Assembly: GCA_020345705.1 (NCBI GenBank)
Contig: CP070766.1
Location: 1,705,263 to 1,718,008, forward strand
DNA from: Candidatus Zixiibacteriota bacterium
Lineage (GTDB): Bacteria; Zixibacteria; MSB-5A5; GN15; PGXB01
Reading direction: 5' to 3'
Length of the DNA stretch: 12,746 nucleotides
The notes beneath the pieces are model-generated. The model was not told where the DNA came from. It did not search any database and was given only the letters and a program-made list of their open reading frames with translations. Below, one piece after another: positions 6,745 to 12,746 of the stretch; the stretch's first letter is position 1; the number at the start of each line of letters is the position of its first letter. Made by a program: the position numbers and the translations under genes.

Positions 6745-8958
6745 ATGATAGCGTCAATCGTCAGAACATCCGTACTTACCTTGGCGTCTGTCTGCGTGGT
6801 TTGGGCAGGGCAATTTGAGGTTATGCTCGATTCTCTCGAAAATTATTCCATGAACAATTCCAGGCTTATTAAGATTGAAAGCATGGAGATTCAGCTTCCA
6901 TCGGCAACCCTTACATTCGGCGCGGGAGAGCTGTATTTCACCGGGCATTTCAGAGACCGGCCCACGGCCGCCTTTTTTGTCGGTTCGGGGGAATTTGTCT
7001 ATCGTCCCCCCAATGAAACCGAGTCTCAGCAGGTGCGCAGATTCTATAAGAGTGACAGCATCCATGTCGCCTTCGATCAGGTTTATATGGCCTTTCCGTG
7101 GAATTCGCGCGTCTTTGATCCCCTGGATACAGCTGGTCAGGCGGAAAATCCATCATACAAAATAAAAGTATCATTCAACCTCAGCCGCAGCCTGCCTGAC
7201 AGGATGTTCAAGTACAACCTGCCCTTTCACCTTTACAAAGAGGGGATGGAGGGCCAGACCGACTTCATCTGGGTGGACGTTATAAAAGTCATGTATAACC
7301 ATACCGTCTACGTTTACGACCCTTACGAGCGCGAGCAGGTTTCGGTTTTTAAGCATGCTTCCAACTTCAAGCGGCCGCAGGTCGTCTCTGCCGCCGGGGA
7401 CAGCCTGTATCGGCGCGGAAGAGAGTTCACGCCGGAATTCGACTTATTCAGGTATGATATCGATGTTGACATCTCAACGTACTCCAAGTCGAGCATCATA
7501 TGCCGGATGCTTCTTAACGTCGGCTCGGACAGCACCCGATATGCCTCCTTTGTCCTGCCGCCGGAATACAGGATTGATTCTGTCCGGGGCGACGTCACAC
7601 AGTTTATCAAAGATAAGGACCGACCCGAGTTGATGGTGGAATTCTCGGAATACTTCCACGCCGGTGACACGATCGAAGTCGAGGTTTTTTACCGCACCAA
7701 TCTCTTTCGCCATTACATGAACTACGGGGTGGTGCATGAGAATCTTATCTTCTGGTACCCGGGGCCGGGCCGCCGTCAACTTTCTGAATATCATATGAGA
7801 TACGCAATCGACAGAGACTATGATTTCATCTCGGTCGGTGATATGGTCAGCGATACCGTAATTGAAGGGCGTCGCGTGCTTGAATATCAGTCACCCAGGC
7901 CGATAGCTTATGTCAGCTTCAATTACGGTCTTTTTGACTCGGTTACCGTTGAAAACAGCGGCATTCCCATTACAGTTTATTCGCTGTCGAAGCTTCATGG
8001 TTCACCCATTTTCGGACGTCGCGATCCCGGTGAAGTCACTGACGACATTGCTGGCTCGTTTGCGTTTTATTCTGACAATATCGCTCCCTATCCGTTCAGG
8101 AGGCTGGACGTCGCGGCCATGTCGGTCGGATTCGGGCAGGGTTCACCGGGGGTGGTGCATATGTCCGAGAGCACCTTCGGGCGCGGGGAAAAGGGCGTTG
8201 ACGACAAGTTTCGCGCCCATGAGGTGGCTCACCAGTGGTGGGGGCATCTGGTCAGTCCCGCCACTTATCGTGACGTCTGGTTGTCCGAGGGGCTGGCGGA
8301 GTATTCGGCGATGATGTATATTCAGGCTGAGAAGAAACAGAATGATGTTTTCAGACAGGTACTGAAAGACTGGAAGAAGAAAATCACCAGGAGCGGCAAA
8401 CTGAGAGGCGAGAAATCCGAGGGCTTCCGGGCCGGGGCCATTATACTCGGTCAGCGACTGCGGTCGGAATTGTCTCCCGGTGATTATGAGGCCATAATTT
8501 ATTGCAAGGCGGCGTATCTGCTCCACATGCTTCGATTTGAGCTGGAGGAGGTTCAGAACAAGCCGCGTGAGTTTGTCAGATTGCTTTCGCATTTTGCGCG
8601 GAAGTATTCGGGCCGCCCGGTCACGACCGAAGATTTCGTGGGTGTCGCCTCGCAGTACCTTGGCGATAGAGCCGGGCAGTTCTTCGACCAGTGGCTTTAC
8701 GGATGGCGGGTCCCGAAAATAAAAAGCAAAGCCCATAAAAAGGACGATGGCTCGGCTGAAATATCGATTGATGTCAGTGAGATTGGTGAAGATTTCGTGA
8801 CGCCGTATCCGGTGATGATAATTATGACTGATAATTCGATTGACCTTCAATATTACTATCTTAAAAGGGGCAAGAACAGTTTTAGCTACCGTCCTGCGGG
8901 CGGACTGAAAGTCAAATCAGTCAGTTTCAATCCCGACTATGATATTCTGGAGCGGTAG
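6745..8958 (+). CDS. Exported M1-like (gluzincin) metallopeptidase lacking the GxMEN motif
   Basis: From ATG 6745 the protein is 737 aa and starts with a signal peptide (about 1-21, MIASIVRTSV... ending VVWAG), so it is exported. The N-terminal half (about 25-400) is beta-rich, as in M1 aminopeptidases. The catalytic part has HEVAHQWWGH (H492, E493, H496) and, exactly 18 residues after the second His, E515 in WLSEGLAEY, the M1 zinc ligand set. Y586 in YCKAAYLLHML matches the transition-state Tyr of the YxKG motif. The substrate-binding GxMEN motif is replaced by GQGSPGVVHMSE (464-475), so aminopeptidase activity is uncertain. The frame is open back to 6478, but that extension overlaps the hydratase gene and spans its terminator, so it is rejected. 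No clear ribosome site precedes 6745; the message may be leaderless or use a weak site. It is probably cotranscribed with the exporter 18 nt downstream. Confidence 0.85.
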   Translation: MIASIVRTSVLTLASVCVVWAGQFEVMLDSLENYSMNNSRLIKIESMEIQLPSATLTFGAGELYFTGHFRDRPTAAFFVGSGEFVYRPPNETESQQVRRFYKSDSIHVAFDQVYMAFPWNSRVFDPLDTAGQAENPSYKIKVSFNLSRSLPDRMFKYNLPFHLYKEGMEGQTDFIWVDVIKVMYNHTVYVYDPYEREQVSVFKHASNFKRPQVVSAAGDSLYRRGREFTPEFDLFRYDIDVDISTYSKSSIICRMLLNVGSDSTRYASFVLPPEYRIDSVRGDVTQFIKDKDRPELMVEFSEYFHAGDTIEVEVFYRTNLFRHYMNYGVVHENLIFWYPGPGRRQLSEYHMRYAIDRDYDFISVGDMVSDTVIEGRRVLEYQSPRPIAYVSFNYGLFDSVTVENSGIPITVYSLSKLHGSPIFGRRDPGEVTDDIAGSFAFYSDNIAPYPFRRLDVAAMSVGFGQGSPGVVHMSESTFGRGEKGVDDKFRAHEVAHQWWGHLVSPATYRDVWLSEGLAEYSAMMYIQAEKKQNDVFRQVLKDWKKKITRSGKLRGEKSEGFRAGAIILGQRLRSELSPGDYEAIIYCKAAYLLHMLRFELEEVQNKPREFVRLLSHFARKYSGRPVTTEDFVGVASQYLGDRAGQFFDQWLYGWRVPKIKSKAHKKDDGSAEISIDVSEIGEDFVTPYPVMIIMTDNSIDLQYYYLKRGKNSFSYRPAGGLKVKSVSFNPDYDILER

Positions 8959-8961
8959 ATT

Positions 8962-8970
8962 GGGGAAAGG
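8962..8970 (+). promoter_or_regulatory. Ribosome binding site that supports a TTG start
   Basis: GGGGAAAGG ends 6 nt before TTG 8977. The next in-frame ATG codons encode the M-M of MMPGP, too late to leave the first membrane segment intact, so the TTG start is favoured. Confidence 0.65.
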
Positions 8971-8976
8971 CCAACT

Positions 8977-9615
8977 TTGGATCTCTGGACACTTTTTCTG
9001 ACTTCGTTCATTGTCGGTTTTTCCGGGGCCATGATGCCGGGGCCGCTTCTTGCCGTTGACGTCGCCGAAACGCCCCGGAAGGGGATGCAGACCGGGCCGA
9101 TAATCACCGGCGGTCATGCTGTTGCCGAGCTGGTCGTGGTGATTTTGCTTTCTCTGGGATTGGCGGCGCTGGCTGAAAATAAGGCCGTCAGAAGCGGAAT
9201 CGGTGTTGTCGGCGGCGGCATGCTTATCTTCATGGGAATCGGGATGCTTCATGAACTCCTGAAATCCAAAATCGAAACTTCCTTGGGCGAATCGAAGGCC
9301 AAGAAATCGGGTCGGCTGGCCCTGGAAGGGATCATCGCCTCTCTGTCGAATCCCTTCTGGTTTGTCTGGTGGGCCACAACGGGTTCGGCGTTTCTTCTCA
9401 AGTCACTCGAGCACGGTGTCATCGGCCCGCCGGTTTTCTATGTCGGGCACATTCTCTCTGACCTTGTCTGGTACAGCTTTGTGAGTTTTCTGATCTGGAA
9501 AGGCCGCAAACTCATTGTCGGAACGGGCTATAAGATTCTGGTGGCGGTATGCGCCCTGTTTCTTCTTTATCTGGGGGTGACATTTATCCGCGACGGGCTC
9601 ACCGGGTCAATATAG
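8977..9615 (+). CDS. LysE-family amino-acid exporter
   Basis: This 212-aa inner-membrane protein matches the LysE/RhtB superfamily in length and layout. About six hydrophobic segments are visible (near 4-20, 40-64, 72-95, 115-142, 147-173 and 184-204). The family signature PGP is at 21-23 in GAMMPGPLLA, and SNPFWFVWWATTG (124-136) is the second hallmark. The family exports amino acids or small related compounds by proton-driven transport; the substrate here cannot be told. Translation starts at TTG 8977, supported by the purine-rich site at 8962-8970. The gene lies 18 nt after the M1-like peptidase stop, with no terminator between, so the two are probably cotranscribed. Export of amino acids freed by peptide breakdown is a reasonable but unproven link. 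Confidence 0.9.
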   Translation: MDLWTLFLTSFIVGFSGAMMPGPLLAVDVAETPRKGMQTGPIITGGHAVAELVVVILLSLGLAALAENKAVRSGIGVVGGGMLIFMGIGMLHELLKSKIETSLGESKAKKSGRLALEGIIASLSNPFWFVWWATTGSAFLLKSLEHGVIGPPVFYVGHILSDLVWYSFVSFLIWKGRKLIVGTGYKILVAVCALFLLYLGVTFIRDGLTGSI

Positions 9616-9638
9616 AATGCACGACGACCCGGATTTTT
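9602..9638 (+). terminator. Probable intrinsic terminator after the LysE-family gene
   Basis: CCGGGTC (9602-9608) and GACCCGG (9626-9632) form a perfect 7-bp GC-rich stem with a 17-nt loop, followed by ATTTTT and then a second T run (9642-9647). The stop codon of the exporter gene (9613-9615) sits in the loop, so the ribosome would cover the left arm until it releases. The long loop makes it weaker than a standard terminator. Confidence 0.55.
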
Positions 9639-9693
9639 GACTTTTTTCGCGTTTGAAATTTTGTTAAAATGAATTGTTCTTCTAATCGTAATT

Positions 9694-9720
9694 GAGGATT
9701 GCGAAGTGCTTGAGCGATGA
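9694..9720 (+). promoter_or_regulatory. Four-codon GTG minicistron overlapping the dnaE start (possible translational coupling)
   Basis: GAGG (9694-9697) is 8 nt before GTG 9706, which opens GTG-CTT-GAG-CGA-TGA (peptide MLER). Its stop TGA (9718-9720) overlaps the dnaE ATG (9717-9719) as ATGA. dnaE itself lacks a properly spaced ribosome site; only GAG 2 nt away is present. Ribosomes finishing the minicistron could restart on dnaE. This is an inference from layout; the ribosome site could also act on dnaE at long spacing. Confidence 0.35.
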
Positions 9721-12700
9721 AGTTTGCGAATTTTGTTCATCTACATACGCACAGTCAGTATTCACTGCTGGACGGGGCCTGCAAGCTTGATGAGCTGATC
9801 GAGCTGGCCAAGTACTATAAAATGCCGGCTCTGGCGGTGACCGATCACGGCAATATGTTCGGGGCCGCCGAGTTTTACAGGACGGCCACCAAAGCCGGAA
9901 TAAAGCCTATTATCGGAACCGAGGCGTACGTCGCACCCGGTTCACGTTTCGACAAAAAGCCCTCCAACAAATATCCCGACGGCGGCTTTCATATAATTAT
10001 CCTGGCCAGAAACCGTACGGGGTACAAGAACTTGATAAAACTGTCAACAGCGGGTTATCTTGAGGGATTCTACCACCGCCCGCGTATCGATAAAGAGCTG
10101 TTACGGGAGCATTCTGAGGGGCTCGTCGCCCTTTCATCCTGCATGAAGGGTGAGGTCAACTGGCATCTGCTCCACGGTGATGCGGACCTGGCCGCCCAGA
10201 CGGCGCTTGAGCTTCAGGATGTTTTCGGCGAGGGGAATTTCTTTCTGGAGATGCAGAATCACGGCCTGGAAAAGGAAGAACTGCTGATTCCGATGGTTTA
10301 TACGATTCACCGTCAGACCGGAATTCCGATTGTCGCCACCAACGACTGTCATTACCTGCGCCGTGAAGACTGGGAGGCACACGATGCGCTCTTGTGCATT
10401 CAGACCGGCAAATTTGTCTCCGACACCGACCGCATGCGCTACGAAACCGACCAGATCTATTTCAAGTCGCCGGAGGAAATGACCAGACTTTTTGAGGATT
10501 ATCCCGAAGCGATAGAGAATACCATCAAGATTGCCGAAAAGTGCAATCTTGAGATTGAGATGGGGAGATTCCATCTGCCGCATTTTCCCATTCCGGCTCC
10601 CCATGAGGATGCCGACAGGTACCTGCGGCATCTGGCCGAGGAAGGATTGAACAAGCGGTACAAAAAAATCACCGATGAAATACGCAAGCGCCTTGACTAC
10701 GAGCTGTCCGTTATCAAGCAGATGGGTTATGCCGGGTACTTTCTTATTGTCAAGGATTTCATCGATTATGCGCGTATGGTGGATGTTCCGGTCGGCCCGG
10801 GGCGAGGTTCGGCGGCGGGCTCGCTGGTGTCATACAGCCTGGGAATAACGAATATCGACCCCATCGGGTATTCGCTTCTCTTTGAACGATTTTTGAATCC
10901 TGAGCGAATTTCGATGCCGGATATCGACATTGATTTCGCCGATCGCGGCCGCGACAAAATTATCGACTATGTCGTTCGCAAGTACAAGAAGGAAAACGTC
11001 TGCCAGATAATTACATTCGGTACCATGGCGGCTCGCGGTGTCGTGCGCGATGTCGGGCGCGTGCTGGGGATGCCTTACTCCGATGTCGACAAAATCGCCA
11101 AGATGATTCCATTCGCGGTCAACATGACTCTGGAACAAGCCCTGGTTCAGACCCCCGAACTGAAGGAAAAGTACGAGAAGGATAATCAGATGAAAAAGCT
11201 TATCGATCTTTCGAAAACCCTGGAAGGTCTTGCCAGGCACGCTTCCACTCACGCGGCCGGGGTCGTCATTGCGCCGACGGCATTGACGGATTATGTCCCG
11301 CTGTTCCAGAGTTCCAAGGATGAAATTACGACCCAGTACGATATGAAAATGGTCGAGGAGATCGGCCTTCTCAAGATGGATTTCCTGGGGCTGCGAACGC
11401 TTACGGTGGTACAGGATTGCCTCAGGATGATTGAAGAAAATCACGACAAGAAGATTGACATCGATAATGTTGACCTGAATGATAAGAAAGTTTATAAACT
11501 TTTCTCCCGCGGCGACACCGTCGGTATCTTCCAGTTTGAATCGAGCGGCATGAGAGATTACTTGCGCAAATTGAAACCCGAGAATCTTACCGACCTGACC
11601 GTCATGAACGCTCTCTACCGGCCGGGTCCGCTTGATTCGGGCATGATTGATACCTATATCGACAGAAAGAACGGCAGGCAGGTGGTGTCATTCGAGCATC
11701 CCAAGCTGGAGAAAATCCTTAAAGACACGTACGGAGTCATAGTCTTCCAGGAGCAAGTCTTGCAAATCGCAAACTCTCTGGCTGGCTACACGATGGGCAA
11801 AGCCGATATCCTTCGCAAGGCAATGGGGAAGAAAGTGGCCGAACTGATGGCCGAACAGAAGAAAGAATTCCTGGCCGGGTGCGCCAGGCAGAAGATTAAT
11901 GACAAAATCGCCCAATCGGTTTTTGAGCAAATCGAAACCTTTGCCCGCTACGGTTTCAATAAGGCCCATTCAACCGGTTACGCCTTTATCGCTTATCAAA
12001 GCGCCTTTCTCAAGACCTATTATCCGCTGGAATTCATGGCCGCCAACATGACCTCGGAAATGGATTCCTCCGATCGCATTTACGTGCTGATGGAGGAATG
12101 CCGCAAGATGAACATAACCGTTCTGCCGCCGGACGTTAATCAATCGGAGAAAGGGTTCGGTGTCAAAGACAAAAAAATCAGGTTCGGTCTTCTGGCCGTC
12201 AAGAACGTCGGTGAGGGTGCCGTCGAAGGCATCGTGGAGGCGCGCGAAGAAGGCGGCCCGTTTGAGGATTTTGCGGACTTCGTCAGCCGCACCAATCTTA
12301 AGAACCTGAATCGCCGCAGTGTCGAGTCGTTAATCGCCGCCGGGGCCCTGGATTCTTTCCCCGGTAATCGGGCGCAGAAGACTGCCGCCGTGGAGCAGAT
12401 GCTGGAATTCGGGCAAAAGGTGCAGGCCCACGCCGGCTCAAGCGATCTGTTTTCATCGCAAGGTGCGGAAGTGAAAAGAAAGGTGCCTGAACTGTCTGAT
12501 GAGCCCGACTGGTCAATATCCAAAAAGCTCTCAAATGAAAAGCAAATGCTCGGATTTTACGTTTCAGGGCATCCGCTGGACAGATTCCGCTCGGAACTGA
12601 CCGCCTTCGGGACCGCTGATACGCAATCTCTTGCCGATGTCAAGGACGGCCGGGAAGTCCGGCTGGGCGGGATTATTTCGGTCATAAAACTGATGAACGA

Positions 12701-12746
12701 CAAACGCGGCAACCGGATGGCTTTTGTCACCCTTGAAGATTTCAAG
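9717..12746 (+). CDS. dnaE: DNA polymerase III alpha subunit, 3' end cut by the right edge
   Basis: The frame is open for 1010 codons to the right edge; full DnaE1 proteins are about 1150 aa, so roughly 150 residues are missing. This is the replicative polymerase of the chromosome. The N-terminal PHP domain keeps all expected metal ligands: H8 and H10 (HLHTH), D19, H44 (TDHGN), E69 (GTEA), H92, C142, D210 and H212 (NDCH). The polymerase core has GPGRGSAAGSL (360-370), catalytic D402 and D404 in PDIDIDF, and D555 in KMDFLGLR. FNKAHSTGYA (747-756) is a further family motif. A helix-hairpin-helix region lies near 785-880, and the OB fold begins near 980. An in-frame TGA at 9711 rules out a start further upstream, and the protein from ATG 9717 begins like known DnaE proteins. 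No strong promoter was seen in 9639-9716; TCTAAT at 9681-9686 is a weak -10 candidate. Confidence 0.96.
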   Translation, partial: MKFANFVHLHTHSQYSLLDGACKLDELIELAKYYKMPALAVTDHGNMFGAAEFYRTATKAGIKPIIGTEAYVAPGSRFDKKPSNKYPDGGFHIIILARNRTGYKNLIKLSTAGYLEGFYHRPRIDKELLREHSEGLVALSSCMKGEVNWHLLHGDADLAAQTALELQDVFGEGNFFLEMQNHGLEKEELLIPMVYTIHRQTGIPIVATNDCHYLRREDWEAHDALLCIQTGKFVSDTDRMRYETDQIYFKSPEEMTRLFEDYPEAIENTIKIAEKCNLEIEMGRFHLPHFPIPAPHEDADRYLRHLAEEGLNKRYKKITDEIRKRLDYELSVIKQMGYAGYFLIVKDFIDYARMVDVPVGPGRGSAAGSLVSYSLGITNIDPIGYSLLFERFLNPERISMPDIDIDFADRGRDKIIDYVVRKYKKENVCQIITFGTMAARGVVRDVGRVLGMPYSDVDKIAKMIPFAVNMTLEQALVQTPELKEKYEKDNQMKKLIDLSKTLEGLARHASTHAAGVVIAPTALTDYVPLFQSSKDEITTQYDMKMVEEIGLLKMDFLGLRTLTVVQDCLRMIEENHDKKIDIDNVDLNDKKVYKLFSRGDTVGIFQFESSGMRDYLRKLKPENLTDLTVMNALYRPGPLDSGMIDTYIDRKNGRQVVSFEHPKLEKILKDTYGVIVFQEQVLQIANSLAGYTMGKADILRKAMGKKVAELMAEQKKEFLAGCARQKINDKIAQSVFEQIETFARYGFNKAHSTGYAFIAYQSAFLKTYYPLEFMAANMTSEMDSSDRIYVLMEECRKMNITVLPPDVNQSEKGFGVKDKKIRFGLLAVKNVGEGAVEGIVEAREEGGPFEDFADFVSRTNLKNLNRRSVESLIAAGALDSFPGNRAQKTAAVEQMLEFGQKVQAHAGSSDLFSSQGAEVKRKVPELSDEPDWSISKKLSNEKQMLGFYVSGHPLDRFRSELTAFGTADTQSLADVKDGREVRLGGIISVIKLMNDKRGNRMAFVTLEDFK

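Noticed and set aside
8143..8850. A 235-aa minus-strand frame opposite the M1-like zinc site
   Set aside because: Shadow of the well-supported plus-strand catalytic region.

Overview
The window is a bacterial chromosomal segment of moderate GC with dense, ordinary coding on both strands. The left third (about 1-4588) is on the minus strand and encodes two large secreted metalloproteases. The rest (about 5017-12746) is on the plus strand and carries metabolic, transport and replication genes. No RNA genes, CRISPR arrays, insertion sequences or phage genes were seen. The 1124-aa secreted protein combines a metzincin domain, Asp-Cys-Asn Ca-binding-like repeats, an NHL-type propeller, thrombospondin type-3 repeats and a two-repeat dockerin-like tail (pattern D-V-T-x-x-I-N-Y-L-Y-K). 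This style is typical of candidate division Zixibacteria and neighbouring FCB-group bacteria. That placement is an inference from protein style; no marker-gene phylogeny was run.

Layout: (1) 2-1120 minus, 5' part of an M6 (immune inhibitor A-like) secreted protease, cut by the left edge. (2) 1146-1179, a strong hairpin between the two protease genes. (3) 1214-4588 minus, the multidomain metzincin. (4) 4589-5016, a 428-nt divergent intergenic region with a good sigma70-like promoter (TTGATT-17-TATACT) facing right and a palindrome overlapping its -35. (5) 5017-6665 plus, a two-gene operon for 3-hydroxyacyl-CoA dehydrogenase and enoyl-CoA hydratase, closed by a perfect 12-bp-stem intrinsic terminator. 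(6) 6745-9615 plus, an exported M1-like metallopeptidase followed after 18 nt by a LysE-family exporter with a TTG start, ending in a probable terminator. (7) 9717-12746 plus, dnaE (DNA polymerase III alpha), cut by the right edge.

Functionally, the hydroxyacyl-CoA dehydrogenase and hydratase catalyse consecutive steps of short-chain beta-oxidation or its reverse. The two secreted proteases, the exported M1-like protein and the amino-acid exporter fit a protein-degrading lifestyle, although the M1-like protein lacks the usual exopeptidase motif. dnaE is a housekeeping gene with its own leader; a four-codon GTG minicistron overlaps its start codon. I did not find a clearly new multi-gene system. 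The best leads are the architecture and altered zinc motif of the metzincin, the M1-like protein without GxMEN, the strand-biased hairpin between the protease genes, and the minicistron before dnaE.
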